The translations under genes were made by a program, and so were the position numbers. Below the pieces are notes generated by a model. The model did not search any database, was not told where the DNA came from, and worked only from the letters and a program-made list of their open reading frames with translations. A stretch of DNA of 64,000 bases, from NCBI GenBank assembly GCA_028023455.1, contig JAQFVV010012420.1, positions 2,852,001-2,916,000 on the forward strand, in the 5' to 3' direction. This DNA comes from Epiperipatus broadwayi. Lineage: Eukaryota; Onychophora; Udeonychophora; Euonychophora; Peripatidae. Numbering within the stretch: the stretch's first letter is position 1; the number at the start of each line of letters is the position of its first letter. This document shows, piece by piece, positions 1-13,319 of the stretch.

Positions 1-2740
1 GATTAACCAGATGTGGATCAATTTTTGTCTATTGTCTTTGTTAATGAAAAGCATTAAATTGCAATATTTAAACAGCAGCCATTTTTACTTCTATTATACT
101 AATAATATGAAAGTTTCAACAGACTAAGGTTTTTGAATCCAAGCCAACTTACTTGTCTAGCTGCATATATCAGACATTAACTCAAAATTATATATTTTAA
201 TGATCTCATTTTGTTATATGCAAATATGCTTGCATGGATGACACTAAAGTAAGGTGAAATATAGCTATTACTGAAAATATGTTTAATATTTTGTATTAAA
301 ACTAATCAGCTATGAGATATTGCATAGAGAGTTTACTAAAAGAAATTATTTATTATAAGCTATCTCACAATAGGTAATTATAGATTAAAAAGAACACATA
401 TTTAAATTATTAAATGCTTTTTTTTTTCATGTAAAATTCTAAAATACTAGATCACATCAGGATTTAAAGAAGATAAATAATTATAAATCTTTATTTAAAT
501 TTTTATACATGACATTCAAATACAAAGAAAAAATGATGTTAAAATTTAAAACCAGTTTAACTAATAAATAATAAATCATAAGAAGCAGGTCGATCAAGTT
601 TTATACACAAAAATAAGATAAAAATAAGTTGTAATAATAACATAAACATCTGAGAAATAATAACGTGTCAAAAGGAAAATATTAACAAATAAGATATGGA
701 TTTTTAAAAAAATATTAAATAATAAATGAATCTACAGTATTACTTTTACTCAGTGTTTTTTAGTCAGGATGGTAGGGCACACTATACTGCTGCAATGAGG
801 CTTCAAAATATTGTGAAACATAGAGGTATTAAAACAATTTCCATTTATATTATTAAAAGAATAAAAAAATGTAACAATATAACATCGAGGTTAACTTTTC
901 ATCTATTCCCAGCTTAATTATTTTATTGAAAAACTGAGCAATTTAAACTAATTAATATATATATTATAAATTTTTTACAATCACATAAGCAACAAATTGT
1001 GTGTGTGTATATATATAAAGAAATAGAAAAGCTGGGGTGCCAGATTTAGAAAAAGTTTGAAAAACTACTGCTACTTTATTTAAACATTATTTCAAAAGAT
1101 ATATATATATAAATTTAGTTTTAAAGCAATGGCAGCAAGTATTTAAGAATCCTTTGACATACATAACTGATGAAATTATATAATGTTTATAAAAACAATA
1201 TTAAATTTGTAATATTAACAATATCAGAAAATCCACACTAGAAGTGACAGTTAAAAACTTAGATCTTAAAATTGTTAAATATATGAGTCAGGATCTAAAA
1301 ATAATTGGAATTGTTTTTTGGCAAGTGCACCTTTGTTTTTGCTGTTACCTACCTCTTGCAGGGACTATTTTGCATCAATATGCAATTTATGTTACTATGT
1401 GATATAATTTTGCCATGTGGCATATTTTTTTGTAAAGTGGGTTTTATATATTTGGTACTTTTTGTAATGGGGAAAAAGTTGAAATAATGTGAAATTTTGT
1501 TTCCTTTTAGAGAATATGGCAGGGCAACAATTGTAATGCTTTAAACAGATTATAAGAAAGTTGTTCTGGGAAAAACATAAGGCTATGAATGATTTAATGA
1601 AATTGTCAAATTCACTATTTCCCAAAAAAAGTGGGGCAAGTGAAGTCCAGTGTCAAGATAATGCTATTTTTTATTTATGCAAATGACATTTTTCTCTCAA
1701 AATTTAATTCTTAAAGATTGGACATTTTATCTACAAGTTCTATAATATCTGTGTGATGTGGTAAAATGTAAATGTTCCCTTCTGTGGTAAAGTGAGGGGT
1801 GTAAGATTCACCACAACAATACATAATCTGTGAATAGTATTGAGCGTGAAACAATTTTGAATTAAATTCAGCATGACCCAGCGTACTACCAGTCATATTC
1901 ATTCGATCTCTAACTTCTGTGACTTCTTTTTATTCTCTTGAATGGAAAATGCCTCAATTCTTTTGCTGACTTAGAAGTGGTAAAAAAAACCCACTGCAGG
2001 CATTAAAACACTTCACTTTGTGTTTCCAGACTATTTTAAAAAGTGAAAAATATGTTTAGACTGGTTTGCATTGTATTAAATGGACAGTACTTAAAAGATG
2101 AAATATATAATAATTAAAGATAAATGAATATTTTTTATTATAAAATTCCAGTTATTTTTGGGTCCTCCCTAATGTATTTGATTTTAAAATAATTAAAATA
2201 ATTTTAATTTAATTATTTTTTAAATTTTACAACTTAGATGAAAATGATGTCAATTGATGAAAAAGTTAATTGAGATTTATGACTGAGTGAGTAAGATTAG
2301 CAGATTCAGCAGATTCAGTACTCATTCCAACATAAAAGCATCTTATGCTTTCAAGAACAGTTCTTCTCACTCTATAACCAACACATCTACTGTAACCTTG
2401 TGTAACGAGCACAGACGTTCATTACATTTTTTTATTATTTATTTATTAAACATGAAAGTAAATTAAAAAGTTCGCATTTAAAAATTTTCTTTAAGAATTA
2501 AAAATTGAAATTAAATATCATCTTAAACTCGTAAATGTTAAATCGCACAGATAATGAAAAATTATTAAAATAAAACTTTATTAAAGAAAAAGTATTTTAA
2601 AACTAAATTTTAAAAAGATTTGGAGATAAAATTATATCTTTAAATTTATCTTTAAATATATTTTTGATTTGGAAAACAGGTTAATTAATCAGAAATGGAA
2701 ATGATTGTTAATTAGTTAAATGTAAACCAGCCTTGGCATT
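1..2740. other. AT-rich stretch without recognisable genes
   Basis: Very AT-rich DNA with short A/T runs and a (TG)(TA) patch near 1000-1016. Open frames here stay under about 80 codons and match no family I recognise. I see no RNA gene, hairpin element or long repeat. Confidence 0.6.
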
Positions 2741-4250
2741 TAAATGTAAAAACATCGGTCAGATAGGAAAACAATAGAAACTGTTAGCAAATAAGAAGAA
2801 ATCCCTGTGGAATCGGACCGCAGTGAAAGGACCATCGCATCGGTGACGTATGTAAATTCAATCCTTCACATTAATATAAAAAGGACAAGTTTGGAAATTA
2901 TTAGGGAGTGAATGATTAATTATGATGTGAGAGATATGTGGTAGTGCAGAAGTGAAGAAGGGATTGAAACAGACACACGATTCAATCCCTTCAGTTTTGC
3001 TAGGAAAGAAAGAGAAATGAACTATCGTTTTTCTACATTGAGGACCAGTTAAAACAAAAACCTCCGGATGGATAAATAAATCGGCCAACAGAATATCAAT
3101 CTTAGGACGGCGTGGAAATTTACGTTCATGGCAAGCAACAGATAAAGTTGGACGTTTTAAAAATCGTAAGAACTTTATATTCACTTGAAACAATAAGAAC
3201 TCTAAATTTTAAAACTTTTTAGTAAATAATGCAATAGAATCCTATCTGACCAAACTAAATTCTTCATTAATTATGTTATTTGATGTATTTGTTATTTATT
3301 TATTTAAAATCATTTCCATTTATTTAATTTTGTTCTTTAAGTTTATTTATGATTTCTGTTTTCCGATAAATTAAAATATATCAATGTTAAACTTAAATCG
3401 GGCGTGAATGGCTGTATAGATTTGTAAAGTTATATTAGGGGAGGGTAATCTTAGGTTATTTGTTTCGTGGTTAAATTGGGTCAATGGATTGGATATATTG
3501 GTGTGATTAGTAGATGTAATATTGATTCGCTACAGGCAGAATCGCTTCATACGCCGCACACTTCCATTTGCCTATGGAAGGAATTATAAGTCGGATACCG
3601 CAGTTCCTTTCTATGGAGTTTTTTGTTTTATTGCTCTTCTTTGCAGATAGATGTAATATTCCTATCTCATGAGAAGCAATTTCTTCTCTTAACTTTTTGT
3701 GCTGCCGTATTTTATTACATTGAATACATCGATATATCAGATGAATTGATGCCAGTTTGACTACGAATTTTAACCTAAGGTTAAATAGGGATAGAATGTT
3801 TATTTTCAAAAGCAAATTTATATGGTCTATTCATACTCGACCCTAAATAAAAATGCATTAAATTTAAGTTGTTTATGGACGCTTGCATGGATTGGTTATC
3901 GGTTAAGTATGTTTTGGGTTTTCATATTTGATCAAAATATATAGACATTCGATAAATAATGATACCTTACGGTGAGTATCTAAAATGTATTTCTTCGGAT
4001 GTCTTTTAAGTCATTGGTGACAATGCAAGTATCTTATGGTGAATACTACTGGGTTACTTATAAGTTTCCCTCTGCAATTGCCAGTATCAATGATTTTATC
4101 TTTTGATCGTTTATGTTTACTTTGAAATGTTTTTAACCGTGTAATCTATGTAACCGATCTATAGCAACATATTAAAACAAGCTTTTATAAGCCCATCTGT
4201 GCGAACTTAATTAAAATGTAAATTTATAATATAATAGAAATTAAAATGTA
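2741..4250. other. Compositionally richer island, possible exon or promoter region
   Basis: This stretch has more G+C and more CpG than its flanks. It holds two minus-strand open frames, 3193 to 2858 (111 codons) and 3815 to 3507 (102 codons). The second contains a Cys-x2-Cys pair and a basic segment. Neither shows a domain I can name. A cAMP-response-like TGACGTA lies at 2844-2850. It could be a decayed transposon, a host promoter or a first exon; the sequence alone does not decide. Confidence 0.25.
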
Positions 4251-4439
4251 AATTAAAATCTAAGGTAAAGTTAAAAATAATGTTAAATGTTAAAATGTAA
4301 AACTAATACTAAAATAATTTTAAATCTTATATATATGTGCATAAATAAATGTTTGTATGTTAATTACTGGCAGTGGCTTATTTTATTTATTTTTTTAATA
4401 TTGAAATATAATTAGATAAGATATTATATTATTTAATCT

Positions 4440-4470
4440 CTGCTATTCCACTGAGCTAGTGACATGGGCT
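4440..4470 (-). repeat. tRNA-derived fragment with A box only
   Basis: Read on the minus strand this contains CTAGCTCAGTGGAATAG, an excellent match to a Pol III A box and D arm. No B box follows at tRNA distance, so this is at most a truncated SINE head or tRNA relic. Confidence 0.35.
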
Positions 4471-4490
4471 AACGACCGGAATCAAAATTT

Positions 4491-4519
4491 AAAAAAAAAA
4501 AAAAATTTTTTTTTTTTTT
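4491..4519. repeat. A15/T14 homopolymer palindrome
   Basis: Fifteen A are followed at once by fourteen T, giving a self-complementary tract of 29 bases. Poly-A of one retroposon meeting poly-T of an opposite one is a possible origin; slippage is another. Confidence 0.8.
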
Positions 4520-4564
4520 GACTTACGTATCTGCCTACTTTATAAATTTTTCTAGGTTCAAATG

Positions 4565-4579
4565 CCTAGATGGCGCCCT
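4565..4579 (+). promoter_or_regulatory. CTCF-like motif
   Basis: CCTAGATGGCGCCCT closely resembles the AGRTGGCGC core recognised by CTCF in animals. It stands out in DNA that otherwise almost lacks GC-rich words. Binding is inference only. Confidence 0.25.
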
Positions 4580-4599
4580 GTAGTGCAGTTTACGTTATG

Positions 4600-6600
4600 C
4601 CACCTTCTCCGGATCGTTACACTTGGATTATTAATAAACACTAAATGGTAGTCTTATTATATTTATATTTTTAGATCATTTCTGGATTTTTTCCAGAAAT
4701 TAACCTAGAAATGGGATACTAAAGATGCATCATATAAAAACTCAATTATTATTTAGAAAAATCATTGAGAAAGAACTAAATAATATTTTCAATAATAAAG
4801 ATAACTGTCTTAGCAGATGCATTTATAAGTGATGGTGATCATCCCAGGAGTTAAAAAATAAAAAGTATGCTGTAATAGCATATGAAAATTTGAGATTCTA
4901 ATCAGGTTTTTTTTTATCTTGTATTTATCAAAGATTATTACAATTTAAAAATATGCAAAAATTTTAGAACATATTTTGTAGGGAAAAAACCCTGTAATGA
5001 TTAATAAGAATCAAAAGAAAAAAAAATAGAGATGAAATTGGAACAAATATTATTATTTACCAATTAAACCACAATATATAAATAAATATATATATATTAG
5101 TATTCCATTAAATATCTACTGGAACTACAAACATTAAAAATGACTAAGAAGTTCCTAAAAACATGTTAAAATCTCCCAGCAAATCACTTCTCTTTTCAAA
5201 GATAAAGAATGTTTAACAAATAGACTTAAAAAGTAAAAACTAGGGCGACTAAGTAGTCTTTAAGTAATGTCAATAGGAAAGGAGAGATTTTCATATGAGG
5301 AGAAAATTTTTTATAAAAATTGAAAACAAAATGAATTTACTTAAATAGAGAAAAAGCAGGGGAAAGATGTATTAACAAAATGAATATGAATATTTAGAAT
5401 ACCATAACAAAAAAGCTATGTATTTTTAAAGACTTTTAAATTGTTAATTATCTTTTGAAAATAAATATTTTAACCAAAAAGGAGATAATATTTGCTCCAA
5501 GTTTTTCAAAATCATTACTATAAAAATATGCACTAAATCTCAAAATAAAATAAAATAAAAGATTAAAAAAACATAATATATTAATTTCAAAAAAAAGTTG
5601 CAGGGTTTACTTCCAAAAAGTCATTTAATCAAACAAAAAAATGGTATAAATGTGTATGTAGAAATTCTCAGCTCAATAGATATAAGGAGGCAAAAAAATG
5701 TGTGTGGATATGTCATCTACAAACCATCATACTGAATATCTAGGCAACCTGATATCATGATCAAGTATTTTGTGTGATTTAAAGTAGTGCTTGAGTGATG
5801 AGCTCTAGAACTCAAGGGCCATGAATCACATTTCCAATTCTATCCTGTTCAGTAGTCGAATTTCATGTGTATCTTAATGTGAACTCCTAAACAATCAAAT
5901 ATTAGAATTTTTTATTACATTTAATTATTATTTATAGCAATTTGTTATTTGATTGCAAACCCTCCCCCATTTCAACTTTAAATATAATTTATTTTATCTT
6001 CTCATATTTAGAGCTCTATTATAAAATAATAAACTATCTTACATTATTAAGTTATATGGGCAAAAAAACCATGTACAATAATTTTTGAGAAAAATTTATT
6101 AATTAGTTGAGGATTAAAACATAAAAGTACTACATTAATAACATTGCTTTATTTATATGCTACTAAAATAAGTAAATAAAAACAAAAATAAAATCATTAA
6201 AATTTATAAATTTAATAAATTATATGAGCTTATAATGGTACAGCAGTAACTACTTTTTTCATTTTGGAGCATTCACACTAAATCTAATATGGTTTCATTT
6301 ATTAATTGTTTTCTTCATGTTAAATAATGTGAAATCACATACTCTTTTTCTTCACTTTTTAACTTCTAAAAGTTTATTAGAGCACAATATTTTATTTAAT
6401 AAAATGTTTTGTAAGCATGATATAAAAGCCTATATAAATTACTCTTTTTGAAACACTAAAACCATAGTTATTGATTTGTAATGAAAGAAAAAAAATCATG
6501 TTTGGAAATGGGTTATATATTAAAAAAACGAAATCACCTATTACAAAAATGATGAAAAGGGAAAGTATATTTGCCTAAGTTATAATCATGTTTAAAGATT
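4600..6600. other. AT-rich stretch without recognisable genes
   Basis: No credible coding region or structured repeat is visible. A segment near 5800-5835 carries a motif (GATTCATGG on the minus strand) that recurs near 45,100 and may mark an unnamed dispersed repeat. Confidence 0.5.
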
Positions 6601-6606
6601 GTTTTA

Positions 6607-6760
6607 AAATAGGCAACACTCACTATACGTATTGCCACACACGGCAAGCTAGAGTAATCAATGGATGCCAGAAGGCTTGTGCATAAAATCCCCATGTAGT
6701 GCCTACTCATCCAATATCCCCAGACTAGTTTCTGGCTTATGGCCTTCCTCAGTGAGGAGC
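6607..6760 (-). repeat. PLE-tail repeat, family A, single copy
   Basis: This matches, base for base over most of its length, one arm of the palindromic element at 44,691-45,005. It ends at its inner edge in the hammerhead-like core (minus strand, 6752 to 6728). Unlike that element it has no inverted partner, so it is a simple truncated copy. Confidence 0.7.
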
Positions 6761-7074
6761 CGAAGAAATGGTGGTCATGTGATGTTTATTGGTTTAAAGA
6801 TTGTTCTTGGTAAAGCATTGAATTTATGGCTAGAATATATGAAGTGATAAAATGTTTTTATAAGGGTTATTGTATTGTATCAGGAAGCTTAAAAGCCATT
6901 TGAAGGTTTTGATATTTTGTTTAAAATAAAAGTTGGTGCAGGCAGTTTTATTAATATTATTATTGTTGTTGCTGTTGTTATAATTTTTATTACTATTATA
7001 ATGACATTAATGCAATGAATGTTACTGATTATTTAAAAAATGATTTGGATATAAAAATTTTATATTACAAATTT

Positions 7075-8150
7075 AATATTTGAATATAAGTGTATACTTA
7101 GAACATAGACTTTCAAGATTTCTTCAGTTATTTACTCCGTCTCATACAATCAATATCCATGATCACACACATGTGAAAACAATAAATGATCTCCAATATA
7201 TATATATATTTCATGCTAAACTAGCAATCATCATTTGGTCCAGATCATCATTCATACACATAAATGTAGTCAGTGCTCAGTTTATATTAAGATAGCAAAT
7301 TTTTAAACTTTAATGGATAGCCTTCAATCTACTCCACCCTCCAACTCTTCAGCCATCCATATCATTGAAAATCTGATGATAGAACATCCAAATCTCTTGT
7401 TGATGCTAATACTATTGTCATGCCCATGTTGACTTTAAGTCACATTGACCTCTCATGTATAGAAACATATCCATTTAAATACACAGAAAAGGGGTGGGCT
7501 AAATACAGGCTGAATCTTTAATATTTGAATACAAATATACTTTATATACTTGGAATTTAGATGTAATTTAAGGGATTTGAACACACACTTTCAAGATTTC
7601 TTCTGCTTTCCACTCTATCTCATACAACCAATGCACATGTATCACACCCATATGAAAAAGGTAAATGATCTCCATATATGTATTTCATAATGAACCAGTA
7701 TATAAAATATACTTATACTCAAATATTACAGATTCAGACTGTATCCCACTCATCTCTCTGATAAGATCCTATACATGAGGCATCACAGTGACTTAAAGTC
7801 TACATGGGCATGACAATAATATTGGCATAAACAAGGGATTTAGGCATTCTATCAACAGATTTTCAATATGGATGGCTGAAGAGTTGGATGGTAGAGTAGA
7901 TTAAAGCCTGTCCATTAAAGATTTGCTATATTAATATAAACTGAGCACTGATTATATATATGTGTGTGTGAGAGATGATGATCTGGACCAACTGATGAGG
8001 GCTGGTTCAGCACAAAATACATATATTGGAGATTATTTATCTTTTGGCTTGAGTGTGGTTATGTGTATTAGTTGTATGAGATAGAGTGTATAGCTGAAGG
8101 AAGCTTCAAAGTCTGTATTCAAAACCCTTAAAGTATAAACAATACTAAAT
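7075..8150. repeat. Large imperfect palindrome, family F
   Basis: The arm at about 7083-7545 is repeated in inverted orientation at about 7715-8140, with several indels. A third, partial, direct copy of the outer arm lies between them at about 7540-7690. Each main arm contains a CTGATGA-type core with a short hairpin (minus strand 7234-7204, plus strand 7992-8020). A related inverted unit occurs at 55.37-55.63 kb. I read it as an old PLE-type insertion with inverted ends. A foldback DNA element is the alternative. Confidence 0.6.
7992..8020 (+). other. Hammerhead-like half core (family F)
   Basis: CTGATGA is followed by a GCTG/CAGC hairpin and then CAAAA. The partner arm (7234-7204, minus) has TGATGA, a TGCTA/TAGCA hairpin and GAAA. 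Together they suggest an ancestral CTGATGA, stem II, GAAA order as in hammerhead ribozymes. I could not find the third helix or a cleavage site, so catalytic activity is not claimed. Confidence 0.35.
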
Positions 8151-8585
8151 CTAAAAATTGCAGATAAAACCTGTCTTGATGGCATTGTAATATTCTTTTA
8201 TGGATACTTAAAAATTATAATGATGCTGAATAATGAAGATGAAGCTTTCAAGAAAAGTGTCCTGAAACAAACATTAATAAAATAGTTGAGAAAGAAAATG
8301 TTTATAATGAATGGTACTGTTATTGAAAATAACATAAAGGATCAAATATAATTTTGCAAAAAAAGATTCATAATAAGTCAATGTATGATAAATAGAAATT
8401 AATTGCTATTATCAAAATATATGTGGCTTAGAACTAAGCCAATAGATTTTAATACCAAACTATTATTACATAATTATGATATTATTTTAACAGAGATCTG
8501 GTTGAATGGAGCAATTGATGATGTAAATATATTTGATCATAAGTATATATATAAAATAAAAATTCATATAATACTGCAATACTGA

Positions 8586-9110
8586 CCAAATATTAACAAG
8601 TAGATCTTCTCAAGTGAAATTCAAATAAACAACATATAAATATATAAATACTATAGAGACAGGCTTTAACCTATATTATGTACACCTTGAATGTTTATAA
8701 TAGTCAAACAATATTTTTATTTGCCGATAAAGGGACTTCTCAAACCTTGACACAAGATAGCAACTTTTATAAAGAAAAGTGGTCATCTTATTTTTAACCT
8801 AACTCTCCATTTATATAGGCCAATCTGCAGCATCTTGATTTGGGAGAGTGAAGCTGTTATTCTCTTCACTGTTTAAGTCTATTTTCTTTACAAATTAACC
8901 TTCACGAAATCTTGCGATTTACAAACAAGTTAATATTACGATCTTTATACTGGAAATATATAAACTACTGTAAAGTTAAAACAAAATAGTATTTCTATCA
9001 TTCATTAAACAAACAACTTCTTTTCACATCCAAGGATGTCTTTATGAGATTGATGCCTCCAGATTAAAAAAAAATTATAATCAACGTTTCTTTTACTCCT
9101 TTTAATTCAT
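8586..9110. repeat. Decayed repeat related to family B
   Basis: The minus strand at 8613-8591 matches the family B motif (CACTTGAGAAGATCTA) seen at 11.13 and 27.46 kb. The segment at 9030-9105 resembles 27,555-27,640 between the family B arms. The rest is too diverged to delimit. Confidence 0.35.
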
Positions 9111-10150
9111 CTTTTTATAAAAGATAACCTTTGCAATGACAAATAATATTTTATGACCTGTATTCAGTTCACAAATATACAAGACTGAGTTTTAATATCT
9201 ATTTTTAACTCTACTCTTATGAATATTAACTCTTTCATTAAGGCTTAATTTACTCTGACCTATATAAAATATTATTTGACAATGCAGAGATTGACTTTTA
9301 TGAAAAAAGTGAATTGAAAAGAAGAATAAAAGAAACTTTGATAAAAAAATTTTTTGAATCTGAGACCATCAATCTCACAAAGAGATCCTTTGATGCTAAA
9401 GAAAGTAAAAGAATTAAAACCCACTAAGAAAGGAATGTCTTAATTAATAAAGAGAGGGAAATAGAATCGAAAGATTCTTATCTTTTACCCTCCAAAGTTA
9501 AGATATTGGTAAAATGGAAATATTTAAATGTAGAAATATTGAAATCGTCTATTTGGCTTGAGATCAAAAAATGAAAGAGGAAATATGAATGAAATAAGAA
9601 CTAAAAAATGATTTATAAGAAAAGGTAAAAGTTTGAAGAGTTTAAATTAGATTAAAATAGAAATTTAAAACATGACAAAAGATAAGGATCTATTCCATAA
9701 AAGTACACATTTTGACAGATAAGACGAAATGTGTGTGTAGAATATGTATAAAGTATGGATAAAGACAGCAATAATTAATACTTGTCAAAATAAAAATCAT
9801 TTTATTAAAAAATTATTTTATTAAAAGGAAAAGAAAAGAAATAAGAAATAAATGTAAATATTGCTACGAGATTGTGTAAAAGTAAATTTGTATAAATTGC
9901 TGAAGGCATATAAAAAAAGAAAGGTGTGAAGGGAAAGCTCCAAACAAAAGAATCAAGAGAATAAAAGAATGTGAAAAAATTATTAGAATTATTGGAGTTC
10001 TAGAGAGTTCTCATTGAGACTTTGGTGAAGACACTGCTCTGATAATAAGCAGATATAATTGAGTAGAAAGCAGACATAAGAATCCTTTAAAGTTTTTTAA
10101 AAAACAACAACAGAGAAAAACCAGAAATGTAGTGGGAGGACTCCAACACA
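9110..10150. other. A-rich stretch without recognisable genes
   Basis: Strongly A-biased on the plus strand with many stops in all frames. I see no domain or structured repeat. Confidence 0.5.
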
Positions 10151-10159
10151 GAAACAGAT

Positions 10160-10460
10160 CACTGTATAAACAGTAAAATGATTTCTAACATACGTGATGC
10201 TTCAAGAATGTGTGGCTAAAGGCCATCACGATTGCTGGCCGATTCAGACTCACCATGCTCAAACGGTTCCCTTCACAATGTAACAACTGCCAATGTAGCA
10301 CCTGCCAGATGGTTTGCTTGCCATGTCCTTGATGTCCTAATACAGAGAAGTCACCACAAACCAAGTCCAACCTATGAGCGACCGTTCCCTGCTAAAGAAG
10401 TGGAGGAATTCCACGTGGCGGTCAGCAGCTCACTTCAGAGACTAAAGAAAACCTAGGTAA
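10160..10460 (+). other. GC-rich island, possible exon
   Basis: About 300 bases near 50% G+C sit abruptly inside DNA of about 25%. A plus-strand frame stays open from about 10,220 to 10,456 (roughly 74 codons of mixed composition, ending in a Leu-Lys-Lys-Thr tail), and AG|GTAAAT at its end looks like a splice donor. The frame's own stop overlaps that donor, and a minus-strand frame of 61 codons also exists. No domain is recognised. A host exon, a captured fragment or a relic are all possible. Confidence 0.25.
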
Positions 10461-11069
10461 ATTATATATCACACCTTTATAGACATATGTGCACATACCT
10501 TTAATTTAAACAATTGCCAATTCCTGATATTAGTGATATAGACAATAATTAAACTTTTTTCTAATACATGGAATGACAACTATAAATGTATAATCATTTA
10601 TAGGATCTTTTTTTATATATTTACTCGTAGCATTATGTCCAATAATTTGTTTCTATTGTGTGTAAAATATTTCAATTGATTTTTGTTGTTTATTTGTTAT
10701 ATTAAAAATTTCTTATTTATTTTATTTGTTCATCTCGTTCTTTGCCATTCCAGACAGTAATATATCCGTAGGGGTTTGGGTGATAATTATTACTCCATTT
10801 TGAGTACTAAAATAACACGTGAGGCTAGTGGGCAGTATTCTTGATCCCATTTAATTTTATAAATTATCCAAGCACTGTAATTCTTTAAATATTACAGCAG
10901 TCGAGAGACAGTTGATCGGGAAAGATAACCTGGGGCAATATTCATATAGTCACAGGTTCGGTCAAGTATGGATATGGATTCGTTTCTGTCCATATGTTCT
11001 CTTTGCTTACGGTAGTGGAAGGTGGATGATTTTGAATTTAAGAAATCCGTATTATATATAAATAAAAGG

Positions 11070-11280
11070 GAAGTTTTGCATTCGATCATCGTGTTTCCGT
11101 TACAATATATATATTGTTTAGTTGAATTTCACTTGAGAAGGACTATTTGTTAATAGATGAAACCATGGTTGTAAGAATTTTAATAAAATTTTGTTGTTTT
11201 GGCTAGTATTGTAGTATTATATGAATTTCTATTTTATTTTTTAATTGCTAGTATATTGTTAGGAAGTATTTAATTTTTGA
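11070..11280 (+). repeat. PLE-tail repeat, family B, single copy
   Basis: The segment from TTCACTTGAGAAG at 11,127 onward matches the inverted arm at 27,480-27,369 and the sense arm at 27,640-27,760. It includes GAAACCATGGTTGT and a downstream TTGCTAGTATA stretch. The motif CTTGAGA, CTAT/ATAG hairpin, GAAAC (11,132-11,163) is a degenerate hammerhead-like core. Confidence 0.55.
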
Positions 11281-11496
11281 TCATATATATGCACATTTGT
11301 GTGTGTGATAGAAAGTATACAAATGAAACAAGAAGTGGAGATACCAAGATTGGCATCAAAAAATGTATAAAGTATGTGGAAATATTAATTAATGAAAATA
11401 TTATAGAATCATTTTGGTTGAAGTAATTTAAAAGGTAAAAAGAAAATATTAGTAGGCACAATGTATTGAACTAATTTATTATATTAAGAATTAAAT

Positions 11497-12283
11497 TAAT
11501 ATTTTATGAGTATTGAAGAGTTTCTAATAAAATACAAACATGACATTGGTTTAACAGGTGATTTTAATGCAGCTGATTATTATTTGTGTAACAATGAGGA
11601 TGTTAGTAATAATGCTAAACTTTATAGAATTAAGAACTTTGTTGCTTTATTTAAATTAATACAGCATAATAATGTTATCAATTTCAAGGGAAAAGTATTG
11701 GATCTTGTTTTTAATACTAAAGATATTTTGAAATGTAAAGCAGCTGATCAGACTTTAATATCTCCTTAACCATAACATTTATCATTAGATATTATATTAA
11801 ATGATACTTTATGAACATATAATGTTTACCAATTCTCTTGATCGGCTTTGACTGGAATGTAATTTATGCAGAAGTTGATCCAAATATGGCTGCTAATAAA
11901 AATTATTTGTAACAATATATTCAAGTTAAATGCTCTGATAGTAAAAATAATAAATATCTTGAATGATTTTTTAAAGAATTGTGTAGACATTTGAACAGAA
12001 AACATAAATACTATAGATTATATAACATATCTAAGGATAATGAATTATTTTAAAAATTTGGTATATTGGGTGCTTATACTAGGTCTCTTATGAAGAAAGA
12101 TTATGATAATAATTTAAAGTGATGTTGAAAAAGATTTTTAACACAATTCTCAAATGATTTAACTAATTATTTTTCAAATGCTTATGCTAATTCTATCTGA
12201 TGCCATATTATTAAAATGATTATGTAAATATCAAATGTTAATCTCTTTTCCTATAGTTATGTAATTCTTGAAAAGTTGAGAAA
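11497..12283 (+). pseudogene. LINE endonuclease and linker relic (Jockey-like), 5' part
   Basis: A plus-strand frame contains GLTGDFNAADYYLCN, the GDFN motif of the apurinic-type endonuclease of non-LTR retrotransposons. It is followed by KVLDLVFNT and a terminal S-P-x-P-Y/H-type region near 11,760. After stops and shifts, a linker reading ISKDNELF and AYTRSLMKK lies near 12,030-12,110. Just before the PLE insertion a segment reading FSYSYVILEKL marks the approach to the reverse transcriptase. The reading resumes at 14,527 across the insertion. The family is Jockey/CR1-like by motif style, and the exact clade is uncertain. Confidence 0.7.
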
Positions 12284-13240
12284 TGCAAGTTGATAAGAAA
12301 AGATATAAGAAAATAAAATTTTTATTTATTTAATAGCACTAAGCCAGCTTTGGGTGAATTTTCACCAGAATCATAGTGCAGAATAAAACATCACAGTTAA
12401 GAGTCAGAATATATAGTGGCTCAGAAATATGTATGTGAGTCCCTGCTCATGCTTCTTTAAATTTCATTTTTTACCATTCTTCTCTGTGCAAACTGTTTTA
12501 ACATTTGAGGAAGAAAAGACATGTCCCATAGCCAACTTATGTTCAGCAAAGATTGATTTGTGTTTGCAACTTAATTTTGCTCTTTTATATAAATAGGTGT
12601 GCTGGGAAATTCTCATTGACCTACTAGCATGATATTCTCCAACTACACCACACTGCAAGAAGGGGCAAAGCATGAGATCTTATATATGATTTGGGGCATG
12701 AATACAAAAGGAGTTTTATCTTTGGTATTATTTAGAAGGTTGTTGAGAGAGGTAGGTGATCCAAATACTATTCTAAATGTGTTCATATAGATTTTATGGA
12801 GTTTTGTTGAAATATGAGGGATGTATGAAAGAATGATCCATGGTTTAGCCAGGTTGTTATTGGGACTTTTGTTGATATCCTTGTAAAAATTTTTTTACAA
12901 TTTTAATTAATTTACTATGATTATATCCAATGTTCATTAAATCTCTAACTTATAATTCAATGTTAGTTTTTTTGTTTGCCTTGTATTTACTTAATTTTCT
13001 GTTTCTGTGTTGGAACATTAGATTGGGGATGGATGACTCAGAGCTCTAACTTGAATTGGTTTTACATTCATCTTAAAATCAAATGCACCTTTGTTACTTT
13101 GGATATGTAAGTTCAAAAAATTTATACCTTGGTTTATGACCTCATCTTCAGCATACCATTTGAGAGGCAATGCTCTATATAATTCTGTGTAAATATTAAT
13201 AATTTTGTGCTCTGCAGCCCATATGAATGCATCAGCAACA
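12284..13240 (-). pseudogene. Penelope-like element fragment, family D, left inverted copy
   Basis: On the minus strand this encodes the end of a PLE reverse transcriptase followed by a GIY-YIG-like segment. That segment has CPFLQCGV, a series of Arg/His residues, FAEHKLAMGHVFSSS and NVKTVC. It is the mirror image of 13,480-14,526, with the inner ends facing each other. A GGTGAA/TTCACC hairpin at 12,353-12,366 lies near its outer 3' end. Many stops show it is dead. Confidence 0.65.
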
Positions 13241-13319
13241 TAAGTTTTGCAGCAAATTAATTACAATCAGCACAGGGAAGATTTTATAATTGAAGTTTTA
13301 AATGGATTAATAACAAAAT

